Source of the DNA: JAUILA01 sp964563925
GTDB lineage: Bacteria; Bacteroidota; Bacteroidia; Cytophagales; Cyclobacteriaceae
DNA length: 64,000 bases
Assembly (NCBI GenBank): GCA_964563925.1
Contig: CAZLZD010000012.1
Coordinates: forward strand, 1 to 64,000
Direction: 5' to 3'
Shown: one piece after another, positions 7,549 through 14,957 of the stretch
How positions within the stretch are numbered: the stretch's first letter is position 1
How the letters are laid out: the number at the start of each line of letters is the position of its first letter
Notes under the pieces: model-generated
What the model saw: the letters and a program-made list of their open reading frames with translations, nothing else
Told to the model about the DNA's origin: nothing
Database searches by the model: none
Made by a program: the position numbers and the translations under genes

Positions 7549-8172
7549 ATGCCTTCTTCCCCAATGACCATAAAGGATTCCCGTTTTATCACCAGTAGCA
7601 GCGCACATTCGCAATGTCCCGATCCAAATCAGCCTGAATTTGCCTTCATCGGCCGTTCCAATGTGGGGAAATCATCGCTGATAAATATGCTTACAGCACG
7701 TAAGAATCTTGCCAAAGTTTCAGGAAAACCGGGTAAGACCCAGCTCATTAATCACTTTCTCATTAATGATGAATGGTATCTGGTTGATCTTCCCGGCTAT
7801 GGCTGGGCCAAAGTAAGCAAAACCGACAAGCAGCAATGGGGTGAAATGATCCATGACTACCTCATGGAAAGAAAAAATTTAATGCTGATTTTTGTACTGA
7901 TCGATATCCGGCTTCCTCCGCAACCCATTGACCTGGAGTTTATTAACTGGCTGGGGGAGAATGGCATACCCTTCGCACTGATCTTTACCAAATCAGACAA
8001 GCTTTCCCATAACAAGTGTCAGAGTGCACTGGCCCGTTATCGAAAAACCCTGAAGCAAACCTGGGAAGAACTGCCGCCCTTTTTCATTACTTCCTCCCTC
8101 AAGGATGAGGGGCGCGACGAGGTTCTGGCCTATATCGGGGATATTCTCGAACACGCCGAACGTCGATTCTGA
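7549..8172 (+). CDS. engB: Ribosome biogenesis GTPase YihA/YsxC (EngB)
   Basis: 207 residues, a single TRAFAC GTPase domain of the EngB family, needed for 50S subunit assembly. G1 is GRSNVGKS (35-42), G3 is DLPG (80-83) in the family-typical LPGYGWAKVS, and G4 is TKSD near 147. An alternative ATG lies 15 bases further in (MTIKDSRF) and matches the usual family start; I kept the first because its upstream sequence is AT-rich, as favoured in Bacteroidota. It diverges from the PorE-like gene. Confidence 0.93.
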   Translation: MPSSPMTIKDSRFITSSSAHSQCPDPNQPEFAFIGRSNVGKSSLINMLTARKNLAKVSGKPGKTQLINHFLINDEWYLVDLPGYGWAKVSKTDKQQWGEMIHDYLMERKNLMLIFVLIDIRLPPQPIDLEFINWLGENGIPFALIFTKSDKLSHNKCQSALARYRKTLKQTWEELPPFFITSSLKDEGRDEVLAYIGDILEHAERRF

Positions 8173-8212
8173 AAATTCATCTGAGTTATTACCGTCACAC
8201 CTTAACATTTTC

Positions 8213-8220
8213 TACCTTTG
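8213..8220 (+). promoter_or_regulatory. Promoter -7 box for the DUF5606 gene
   Basis: TACCTTTG, an exact TAnnTTTG match, 19 bases before the ATG at 8240. No convincing TTG lies at the expected upstream distance. Confidence 0.5.
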
Positions 8221-8239
8221 AGCCCTGAAAACAGAGACT

Positions 8240-8683
8240 ATGAATTACAGTGATATTGCATCCGTAACCGGTAAGGGCGGTTTGTTTAAAGTGGTGAAGC
8301 CTACCCGCTCCGGCGTGATACTCGAATCCCTCGACGATGCACGCAAAAAGCTGGTCGCCAGCGCGGCACAGCGGATTTCCGTGCTGAGTGACATCAGCAT
8401 TTACACTACGGATGAAGAAGGTTCCAGGCCGTTGAGTGTGGTCATGCACACGATCTATGAAGAATTCGGTGATGATCCCGGGATCAGCCCCACATCTGAC
8501 GGGGAAGAGCTTAAAGCCTTCCTTAAACATATTCTGCCGGAATACGACGAACAAAGGGTCTACGTGTCCGACATCAAAAAACTCATCGCCTGGTACGGGA
8601 TTCTGTACAAGGAACAGCCTGAATTGCTGAAAACAAAAGGGGATGAGGAAGAGGATTCTCCCGATAAGGAGGCCGGCAAATAG
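8240..8683 (+). CDS. DUF5606 domain protein
   Basis: 147 residues. The N-terminal about 75 residues (IASVTGKGGLFKVVKP, VILESLDDARK, SVLSDISIYT) match the DUF5606 family, a small SH3-like domain conserved across Bacteroidota and of unknown function. The C-terminal half is predicted helical (LKAFLKHILPEYDEQRV) and ends in an acidic, low-complexity tail. No signal peptide, so cytosolic. It has its own promoter box and is convergent with fbp, 12 bases away. Confidence 0.85.
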   Translation: MNYSDIASVTGKGGLFKVVKPTRSGVILESLDDARKKLVASAAQRISVLSDISIYTTDEEGSRPLSVVMHTIYEEFGDDPGISPTSDGEELKAFLKHILPEYDEQRVYVSDIKKLIAWYGILYKEQPELLKTKGDEEEDSPDKEAGK

Positions 8684-8697
8684 ACCGGCTCATTTTT
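8672..8697 (+). terminator. Weak terminator-like hairpin between convergent genes
   Basis: GCCGG (8672-8676) pairs with CCGGC (8685-8689) around the stop codon of the DUF5606 gene, followed by CATTTTT. The stem is short, so this is a weak candidate. Confidence 0.35.
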
Positions 8698-9697
8698 ACT
8701 CACCTTCTTCCTTGTATAACTGCTCGACCTGCTCCACCATTTTCCTGGAACCGATCACCAGGGGTACCCGCTGATGCAAATCCTCGGGTTCCAGGTCCAG
8801 AATACGTTCGGTTCCGGTACTGGCCTTGCCACCGGCTTGTTCGATGATAAACGCCAGTGCATTGCATTCATACATCAGTCGCAGTTTTCCACGCGGGTTT
8901 GACGCGGTGGACGGATACAGGTACACACCACCTTTTAACAGGTTTCGGTGAAAATCCGCGACCAGTGACCCAATATACCGGGCCGAATAACGCCGTTCGC
9001 GGCATATACCGATGTACTGCCTTACCGGGGCCGGGAAACTGTCGAATGACCCGTCGTTAATGCTGTAGATACTGCCGTCTTCCGGAATGATCATATTCGG
9101 ATGTGACAAGAAATATTCTCCAAGCGAAGGCTCGTAGGTAAACCCGTTCACTCCGTGACCGGTGGTATAGACCAGCATGGTCGAAGACCCGTAGAGGAGG
9201 TACCCGGCTGCCACCTGCTCCCTGCCCGGCTGAAGCACATCGTCAAGCTGAGCCCGGCTGCCCGGGGGGTTCACCCGACGGTATATGGAGAAAATCGTCC
9301 CGATGGATACATTCACGTCGATGTTGGACGAACCGTCCAGCGGATCTATCGCAATCATGTATTTGCCATTATTCTCCAGGTCAGTGTATTCCTCGTCCTC
9401 CTCGGAAATTATGACGCTGGCTTCCCCGCCTTTGGTCAGTGCCCTGATAAACCGGATGTTGGCCAGCACATCCAGTTTTTGCTGCTCCTCCCCCTGGACA
9501 TTCTGACTTCCGATCGCCCCAACGATATTGATTAACCCCGCTTTATTGATCTCCCGGTTTACCACCTTTCCGGCCAGGGCAATGTCACGCAATAATTGCG
9601 ACAATTCACCAGTGGCATACTGGAATTCATCCTGTTTCTTTTTTATAAAGCGATCAAGCGTCGTACCAATCGGCAGAGCAATTCGCGAATCCTCCAT
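8696..9697 (-). CDS. fbp: Class 1 fructose-1,6-bisphosphatase
   Basis: 333 residues, the normal length. It hydrolyses fructose-1,6-bisphosphate to fructose-6-phosphate in gluconeogenesis. Metal-binding signature DPLDGSSN at 118-125 with acidic ligands Glu99/Glu100 before it; sugar-phosphate binding region includes YIGSLVADFHRNLLKGG and the LYPS...PRGKLRLMYECNA signature. Cytosolic. It is divergent from aspartate kinase, and a TAAATTTG box at 9740-9747 is a plausible promoter. Confidence 0.96.
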   Translation of the reverse strand: MEDSRIALPIGTTLDRFIKKKQDEFQYATGELSQLLRDIALAGKVVNREINKAGLINIVGAIGSQNVQGEEQQKLDVLANIRFIRALTKGGEASVIISEEDEEYTDLENNGKYMIAIDPLDGSSNIDVNVSIGTIFSIYRRVNPPGSRAQLDDVLQPGREQVAAGYLLYGSSTMLVYTTGHGVNGFTYEPSLGEYFLSHPNMIIPEDGSIYSINDGSFDSFPAPVRQYIGICRERRYSARYIGSLVADFHRNLLKGGVYLYPSTASNPRGKLRLMYECNALAFIIEQAGGKASTGTERILDLEPEDLHQRVPLVIGSRKMVEQVEQLYKEEGE

Positions 9698-9739
9698 AGC
9701 GTACCTTTAAATTGTCGTGAATTAACTGCATTTTGCGGT

Positions 9740-9747
9740 CAAATTTA
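9740..9747 (-). promoter_or_regulatory. Promoter -7 box for fbp
   Basis: TAAATTTG on the minus strand, about 43 bases before the fbp ATG. A TTG lies 16 bases further up (9764-9766), slightly short of the usual spacing. Confidence 0.4.
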
Positions 9748-9778
9748 TAGAAATTTTTACTCGCAAACGTTTGTCTTG

Positions 9779-11044
9779 ATGAAAGTATTCAAATTCGGCG
9801 GGGCATCCATTCGTGATGCCGCCTCTATCCGGAACATGGCGGAAATTGTTCAGCAAAATGGTACCAACCGGCTGGTTATTGTGGTCTCCGCCATGGGCAA
9901 AACAACCAACGCGTTCGAGGAAGTACTCCGGAGAAGGCACGATCCGGCTGCACTCGAACAGCAACTTCAGACCATCGCCCTCTACCATGCGGGGGTGGCA
10001 AAGGACCTGTTTGATACCAACCATGAAATCTTCCAAATCATTGAATCGATCCTCGCTGAAGCACGGGAATCCCTGGCAGAGGAACGCCATGCCAACGAAC
10101 AATATGATCATCTTGTTTCTTTCGGAGAATTGCTTTCCTCAAGACTCATCCTGGCCTGGCTGAGTCACACCGGCCTCCCGGTGCATTGGGCTGATGCCCG
10201 AAGTTATATCCTCACCGATGATCACTTCCGGGAAGGACAGGTACTATGGGACCTGACCAGCGAAGCAATCCGGGAAAACCTGGCACCCCTGCTGGAAGAG
10301 AAGGTCATACTGACCCAGGGGTTCGTGGGGGGTACCCCCGACGGACGAACCACCACGCTTGGGCGGGAAGGGTCGGATTTTACAGCCGCTATATTCGCCA
10401 CCTGCCTGCAAGCTGAATCCGTCACAGTCTGGAAAGATGTCGACGGGATCATGAACGGAGACCCCAAACGGATTCGGAATACGGTCAAATTTAATGAGCT
10501 TCCTTACCGTGAAGCAGCTGAAATGACGTATTACGGTGCCTCTGTAATTCATCCGAAAACCATCAAGCCGCTGGCCAATGCCCATATCCCGCTGTACGTG
10601 AAGAGCTTCTTCCACCCCGATGAAACCGGAACGGTCATCAGGGATGTTGCCGAATTTCTTCCCGTTCCTGCCACCATCCTGAAGGAAGACCAGTGCCTTG
10701 TTTCCTTTTATGTGCGTGATTTTACTTTTGTAAACGAACAAAACCTGAGTCTGATCTTTCATCAGCTTTCAGAGACGGATATTCGCATCAACATGATGCA
10801 GAATTCCGCCATATCATTCTCCGTCTGTGTGGATTTTAACCAGAACAGCCTGGATGAGGTGACCCGACGGCTGAAAGGCCATTTCAGCATTCGTTTTAAT
10901 ACAGGCCTGCGGCTTATTACTATCAAGCATTATACGCAGGCGCTGTTGGATGAATACCGTACCGCCGGTACGGTGCTGCTCGAACAACTCAGCCGGAATA
11001 CCTGTCAGTTACTGGTGGATCCGTCAGAAGGCGACAGGGAGTGA
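9779..11044 (+). CDS. Aspartate kinase
   Basis: A monofunctional aspartokinase of 421 residues: catalytic amino-acid kinase domain starting MKVFKFGGAS (KFGG at 5-8), substrate loop FVGGTPDGRTTTLGREGSDF and nucleotide region VWKDVDGIMNGDP, followed by tandem ACT-like regulatory segments (about 290-420). It phosphorylates aspartate, the first step toward lysine, threonine and methionine. The frame is open back to 9596, but that part overlaps fbp and does not resemble the family, so the ATG at 9779 is used. Its 3' end overlaps the convergent phosphatase gene by 40 bp. Confidence 0.93.
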   Translation: MKVFKFGGASIRDAASIRNMAEIVQQNGTNRLVIVVSAMGKTTNAFEEVLRRRHDPAALEQQLQTIALYHAGVAKDLFDTNHEIFQIIESILAEARESLAEERHANEQYDHLVSFGELLSSRLILAWLSHTGLPVHWADARSYILTDDHFREGQVLWDLTSEAIRENLAPLLEEKVILTQGFVGGTPDGRTTTLGREGSDFTAAIFATCLQAESVTVWKDVDGIMNGDPKRIRNTVKFNELPYREAAEMTYYGASVIHPKTIKPLANAHIPLYVKSFFHPDETGTVIRDVAEFLPVPATILKEDQCLVSFYVRDFTFVNEQNLSLIFHQLSETDIRINMMQNSAISFSVCVDFNQNSLDEVTRRLKGHFSIRFNTGLRLITIKHYTQALLDEYRTAGTVLLEQLSRNTCQLLVDPSEGDRE

Positions 11045-11508
11045 CGCTCAATTAAATGATCCAGGAAGGTACGCACGCTGCGATCTACAATCTCAAAAAC
11101 CTGCCCGAAACCATCCTCCCCTCCAAAATAGGGATCGGGAACATCCGCCCCCTTATCCAGTGGATCAAATTCCCGCAGCAAGATCACCTTGTCCTGGTAC
11201 CGTTGCCCGGAATCGAGCCGGAGTATGTTCTGATAATTGGACCGGTCCATCGCCAGGATATAGTCAAACTTTTCCAGATCCGGCTCCTTGAACTGCCGTG
11301 CCTTGCTCGTTAGAATTATATTGTTTTCCCGGGCATTGCGCATGGTCCGGGGATCCGGAGAATCCCCAATATGGTAGTTACTGGTGCCGGCAGAATCCAC
11401 AGAAACCTGAGTATCAAGACCTTTGTCGCGCAAGGCGTGCAAAAGGACTCCCTCAGCCAATGGTGAGCGACAAATATTTCCCAGACAGACAAATAGAACG
11501 CGAATCAT
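11005..11508 (-). CDS. Low-molecular-weight protein-tyrosine phosphatase
   Basis: 167 residues. The P-loop CLGNICRS (Cys8 to Arg14) opens the protein, exactly as in the LMW-PTP family, and the acid loop DPYFGG is near residue 127. Such enzymes dephosphorylate phosphotyrosine on proteins, in bacteria often tyrosine kinases of capsule export; no kinase is near, so the partner is unknown. The C-terminal tail is encoded opposite the end of aspartate kinase. A TACCTTTG box lies 10 bases before the ATG. Confidence 0.93.
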   Translation of the reverse strand: MIRVLFVCLGNICRSPLAEGVLLHALRDKGLDTQVSVDSAGTSNYHIGDSPDPRTMRNARENNIILTSKARQFKEPDLEKFDYILAMDRSNYQNILRLDSGQRYQDKVILLREFDPLDKGADVPDPYFGGEDGFGQVFEIVDRSVRTFLDHLIERHSLSPSDGSTSN

Positions 11509-11518
11509 GTTTTTTTAA

Positions 11519-11526
11519 CAAAGGTA
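11519..11526 (-). promoter_or_regulatory. Promoter -7 box for the tyrosine phosphatase gene
   Basis: TACCTTTG on the minus strand, an exact TAnnTTTG match, with only 10 bases to the ATG at 11508, so the leader would be a few bases long. Confidence 0.5.
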
Positions 11527-11608
11527 GAAAAAGAAGGTTACCTACCCAGCCCGATCCTGTATATAACGGTACATAGCACTTTTGCTCACCTGTTTAGTAT
11601 GGTTAGAT

Positions 11609-11640
11609 AAAGCCGGCTTTTTTACAAAGCCGGCTTTTCT
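11609..11640 (+). terminator. Rho-independent terminator without an obvious upstream gene
   Basis: AAAGCCGGCTT pairs with AAGCCGGCTTT across a short loop (11621-11625), followed by TTTTCTT. It points along the plus strand, but the next plus-strand gene upstream is aspartate kinase, which ends at 11044 with the phosphatase gene antisense in between. It lies just before the crotonase gene. Confidence 0.7.
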
Positions 11641-11671
11641 TATTATTGTGTCACCCACAATAGCAACCATC

Positions 11672-12445
11672 ATGGATTATATCAGGATCACCCCCGACTA
11701 CGAAAAACACATCGCCTTGATTGAGCTCAACCGTCCAAAAGAGCTGAATGCCCTCAACCTGCAACTTATGGGCGAATTAAGGGATGCCCTGAAAGACCTG
11801 GATGCCCATGACGATGTACGGGTCATCATTCTCACCGGAAACGAAAAAGCATTCGCCGCGGGAGCTGACATCAAACAGATGGCCGATAAAAGCGCCGTGG
11901 ATATGCTGAAGGTTGACCAGTTCAGCACCTGGGACCAGATCCGTAAAACACATAAACCCCTGATCGCCGCTGTTTCCGGTTTTGCGCTGGGAGGTGGTTG
12001 CGAACTGGCCATGACCTGTGACATGATCGTGGCCTCCGAAACCGCTAAATTCGGTCAGCCTGAAATAAAAATCGGGGTTATGCCCGGGGCTGGGGGAACC
12101 CAGCGACTTACACGGGCAATCGGCAAGGCGCGCGCGATGGAAATGGTGCTTACCGGAAAATTTATCTCCGCGGATGAAGCCCTTGCCTTCGGCCTGATCA
12201 ACCGGGTCGTACCGGTTGAAATGTATATGTACGAAGCAGTAAGCCTGGCCAGGGAAATTGCGGCCATGTCACCCGTTTCTGCAAGGCTGGCCAAAGAATC
12301 CGTCAACCGTGCCTTCGAAACCCATCTCGATGAAGGCCTGCACTTCGAACGAAAAAATTTCTACCTCACCTTTGCCTCCGAAGACCAGAAAGAAGGCATG
12401 AAGGCGTTTGTCGAAAAACGCAAACCCGATTTCACAGGGAACTAA
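11672..12445 (+). CDS. Enoyl-CoA hydratase (crotonase family)
   Basis: 257 residues, typical crotonase length. Both catalytic glutamates are present: Glu111 in LGGGCELAM and Glu131 in GQPEIKIGVMPGAGGTQRL; the oxyanion segment AAGADIKQM is at 62-70. It hydrates trans-2-enoyl-CoA in beta-oxidation or related degradation. The ATG at 11672 gives the family N-terminus; the open frame extends to 11582 but runs through the terminator hairpin. No other fatty-acid genes are adjacent, so pathway context is lacking. Confidence 0.93.
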   Translation: MDYIRITPDYEKHIALIELNRPKELNALNLQLMGELRDALKDLDAHDDVRVIILTGNEKAFAAGADIKQMADKSAVDMLKVDQFSTWDQIRKTHKPLIAAVSGFALGGGCELAMTCDMIVASETAKFGQPEIKIGVMPGAGGTQRLTRAIGKARAMEMVLTGKFISADEALAFGLINRVVPVEMYMYEAVSLAREIAAMSPVSARLAKESVNRAFETHLDEGLHFERKNFYLTFASEDQKEGMKAFVEKRKPDFTGN

Positions 12446-12466
12446 TAAAACATCCCGACGTATTCC

Positions 12467-12497
12467 TTGACAAGCCAGTAAGTCTGTCCTACCTTTG
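12467..12497 (+). promoter_or_regulatory. Strong Bacteroidota promoter for the perR-like gene
   Basis: TTG at 12467-12469, 20 bases of spacer and TACCTTTG at 12490-12497. Transcription would start near 12503, just before the palindromic operator. Confidence 0.75.
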
Positions 12498-12511
12498 CCT
12501 TGTTCATTCGT

Positions 12512-12529
12512 TAATAATAATTATTATTA
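12512..12529. promoter_or_regulatory. Palindromic operator, PerR/Fur-box-like
   Basis: TAATAATAATTATTATTA is a perfect 18-bp palindrome between promoter and start codon. It resembles the AT-rich PerR/Fur box (TTATAATnATTATAA) and ends 7 bases before the ATG of the Fur-family gene, so autoregulation is likely. Confidence 0.7.
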
Positions 12530-12536
12530 GTTAATA

Positions 12537-12983
12537 ATGGTTATCAACAAGGATTCAGTCAGATCTGCAATAACCGCCACCGGACTCCGGGCGACCCACC
12601 AGCGTATGGTGATCCTGGAAGTGGTGATGAAAATGGATTTTCATCCTTCCGCAGATCAGATTTACGAGAAAATCCGCAAAGACAATCCAAGTATTTCACT
12701 GGCCACTGTGTATAAAGCGGCAGAGGCATTTGTGGAACATGGCCTGCTGGCAAGGGTATTTACAGAGGACGGCCTCAAAAGGTATGACCCAAACCTATCC
12801 CGTCACGGGCATGTCTATTGCGCCAATACCGGCGAGATCGTGGATTATTACGACGAAGAACTGAACGACCTGATCACCCGGTTCTTTCGCAAGAAACGGG
12901 TGAGCAACCTGAAGATCAGGAACATAACCCTTCAGATAAACGGGGATAAACTTGATCCGGACAAGCAAATAATTATCAAATAA
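12537..12983 (+). CDS. perR: Fur-family peroxide-responsive regulator (PerR type)
   Basis: 148 residues: winged helix (about 10-80; recognition helix SISLATVYKAAEAF) and dimerisation domain. The metal-site residues His36, Asp84, His90, His92 and Asp103 line up with B. subtilis PerR His37, Asp85, His91, His93 and Asp104; the Asp at the last position is the PerR hallmark, Fur having Glu there. The protein has only one cysteine (Cys95), so the two CxxC pairs of the structural zinc site are missing. It is followed after 27 bases by a peroxiredoxin and preceded by a palindromic operator. Predicted role: repress peroxide-defence genes until H2O2 oxidises the metal site. Confidence 0.88.
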   Translation: MVINKDSVRSAITATGLRATHQRMVILEVVMKMDFHPSADQIYEKIRKDNPSISLATVYKAAEAFVEHGLLARVFTEDGLKRYDPNLSRHGHVYCANTGEIVDYYDEELNDLITRFFRKKRVSNLKIRNITLQINGDKLDPDKQIIIK

Positions 12984-13010
12984 TTCATAACAATTAATCA
13001 GAATACATTT

Positions 13011-13640
13011 ATGTCATTAGTAGGAAAGAAAGCACCCATTTTCGAAGCACCCGCAGTGATCAATGGAACACAAATAGCAGAAAACTTTTCCCTGGAGGAT
13101 TACATCGGAGAGAAAGAAGTCATGTTCTTTTTCTATCCCAAGGATTTTACCTTCGTCTGCCCCACCGAGATCCTCGCTTTCCAGGAAAAACTGGAAGAAT
13201 TTGAAAATCGGGGTGTGCAGGTAGTAGGATGCTCATGTGATACGGAAGAAACGCACCTGGCATGGCTTACGACTCCCAAAAATAAAGGCGGAATTGAAGG
13301 GGTAACCTATCCCCTGGTCGCTGATTCATCAAAAACCATTGCCAACAACTTCGGCGTACTGGCCGGGGACTGGAATTACAACGAAGAGGGTCAGCTGATC
13401 TTCGAAGGTGCCCCTGTATCCTTCAGGGGAACATTTTTCATTGATAAGGAAGGTGTGGTGCGCCATGCAACCATAAACGACCTGCCTCTGGGCCGCAACA
13501 TTCAGGAAATGCTACGGGTGGTGGACGCCTGGCACCATGTGCAGGAACATGGTGAAGTATGCCCGGCCAACTGGGAAGACGGTCAGACTGCCATGAAGGC
13601 GACCAAAGAAGGTGTTTCTGAATACCTTTCAGCGAATTAA
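13011..13640 (+). CDS. Typical 2-Cys peroxiredoxin (AhpC/Prx1 type)
   Basis: 209 residues. Peroxidatic Cys50 in FYPKDFTFVCPTE and resolving Cys184 in GEVCPANW make it a typical 2-Cys enzyme that reduces H2O2 and organic peroxides. The conserved Arg of the active site is in SFRGTFFID. No AhpF or thioredoxin is adjacent, so the reductant is unknown. It lies 27 bases after the PerR-type regulator and is probably in the same transcript, ended by the terminator at 13675. Confidence 0.95.
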   Translation: MSLVGKKAPIFEAPAVINGTQIAENFSLEDYIGEKEVMFFFYPKDFTFVCPTEILAFQEKLEEFENRGVQVVGCSCDTEETHLAWLTTPKNKGGIEGVTYPLVADSSKTIANNFGVLAGDWNYNEEGQLIFEGAPVSFRGTFFIDKEGVVRHATINDLPLGRNIQEMLRVVDAWHHVQEHGEVCPANWEDGQTAMKATKEGVSEYLSAN

Positions 13641-13674
13641 TCCGGCCGGTTAGCGTTAATTCCAATTATTTCAT

Positions 13675-13706
13675 AAAACCCTGTGGTGAGTTCACTGCAG
13701 GGTTTT
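13675..13706 (+). terminator. Rho-independent terminator of perR-peroxiredoxin
   Basis: AAAACCCTG (13675-13683) pairs with CAGGGTTTT (13698-13706). The T-rich end of its right arm touches the promoter box of waaA at 13708. Confidence 0.75.
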
Positions 13707-13707
13707 A

Positions 13708-13715
13708 TACTTTTG
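13708..13715 (+). promoter_or_regulatory. Promoter -7 box directly before waaA
   Basis: TACTTTTG matches TAnnTTTG and ends 6 bases before the ATG at 13722, so the transcript would have almost no leader. Confidence 0.5.
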
Positions 13716-13721
13716 CACCCA

Positions 13722-14957
13722 ATGCAGGAGTTTCTATATTCTATTTTTCTGTTTTTCTACCAGCTGGGAATCCGGATCGCCAGCCCGTTTAACCGGAAAG
13801 CCCGCGAACTTCGCTTTGGCCGTAAACGCTCGTGGCAATCCCTCGCCGTTATCAGTAATGACCCGGCTCCTAAAATCTGGATCCACTGCGCCTCACTAGG
13901 GGAATTTGAACAGGGGCGACCTGTCATCGAAAAACTTCGCCCGCTTTATCCCGGGCACCGTATTATCCTCACCTTCTTCTCACCGAGCGGATACGGCGTT
14001 CGTAAAAATTATGAAGGGGCTGACCATGTCCTGTATCTCCCGCATGACTCCGTCCGGAATGCCAGGAAATGGGTCAACATGCTTTCTCCCTCCCTTGCCA
14101 TTTTTGTCAAGTACGAGTTCTGGCATTTTTATCTGAAGGAACTGGATAGCAGAAATATCAGGATCCTTTCCATCTCTTCCATCTTTCGGCCCGAACAGAT
14201 CTATTTTAAGTCCTACGGCGGATTCTACCGTAACATCCTTCAGCGAATCGACCATTTCTTCGTGCAGGACAATATCTCTTTACGCCTGCTGAATTCGATA
14301 GGCATTGAACAGGCCACCGTAGCGGGTGACACCCGTTTTGATCGTGTCATTGAGATCAGGGACGCACGAACGGATATTCCCGAAATTCCCCTTTTTAAGG
14401 GATCTGCTCCCTTACTGGTGGCAGGAAGTGTATGGCCGGAGGATATGGAGGTGCTCATCCCTTTTATCAACACCCATGACCTTAAATTCATCATCGCTCC
14501 TCACGAAATCCAGGATAAATTCATGGAGCGCATTGAACGGGAAGTGGAGAAAGAATGTGTGCGGTTCTCGGCGCTTACCACGGAGAATGTTCCGCAGGCC
14601 GATGTGCTGATTATTGATAATGTCGGAATGCTTTCAAGTCTCTACGCCTATGCCTCCTATGCCTGGGTGGGCGGGGCGTATGGAAAGGGTTTGCACAATA
14701 TTCTGGAGGCAGCTGTCTATGGCTGTCCCGTGTTTTTCGGAAACCGCAATTACGAAAAATTCCGGGAAGCACGTGATCTGATTAACCTGGGCGGAGCCAT
14801 CGCCGTGGAGAACTACATGGAGTTGCGCGAACAATTCGCTAATTTCAGTGATGAAAAAACCTACACCATCACCCACCAGATCAATGCAGAATATATCGAA
14901 TCAAACCGTGGTGCAACCCGTAAAATCGTGAACTACTGTCAAAAACTTCTGGGATGA
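13722..14957 (+). CDS. waaA: 3-deoxy-D-manno-octulosonic acid transferase (Kdo transferase)
   Basis: 411 residues. N-terminal membrane anchor (FLYSIFLFFYQLGIRIASPF) and then the GT-B glycosyltransferase: acceptor half with IWIHCASLGEFEQGRPVIEKL, donor half with LLVAGSVWPED, IIAPHEI, and the Kdo-site motif YAWVGGAYGKGLHNILEAAVYGCPV. It adds Kdo to lipid A at the inner membrane. The ATG at 13722 matches the family start and follows a promoter box; the frame is open to 13683 but that part covers the terminator. It overlaps rsgA by 4 bp. Confidence 0.95.
   Translation: MQEFLYSIFLFFYQLGIRIASPFNRKARELRFGRKRSWQSLAVISNDPAPKIWIHCASLGEFEQGRPVIEKLRPLYPGHRIILTFFSPSGYGVRKNYEGADHVLYLPHDSVRNARKWVNMLSPSLAIFVKYEFWHFYLKELDSRNIRILSISSIFRPEQIYFKSYGGFYRNILQRIDHFFVQDNISLRLLNSIGIEQATVAGDTRFDRVIEIRDARTDIPEIPLFKGSAPLLVAGSVWPEDMEVLIPFINTHDLKFIIAPHEIQDKFMERIEREVEKECVRFSALTTENVPQADVLIIDNVGMLSSLYAYASYAWVGGAYGKGLHNILEAAVYGCPVFFGNRNYEKFREARDLINLGGAIAVENYMELREQFANFSDEKTYTITHQINAEYIESNRGATRKIVNYCQKLLG

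Noticed and set aside
9764..9773. CAAACGTTTG palindrome just before aspartate kinase as an operator
   Set aside because: A 10-bp perfect palindrome is expected by chance in 64 kb, and nothing else supports a role.
9596..9778. N-terminal extension of aspartate kinase
   Set aside because: It would overlap fbp and add 61 residues unlike the family; the kinase starts naturally at MKVFKFGG (9779).
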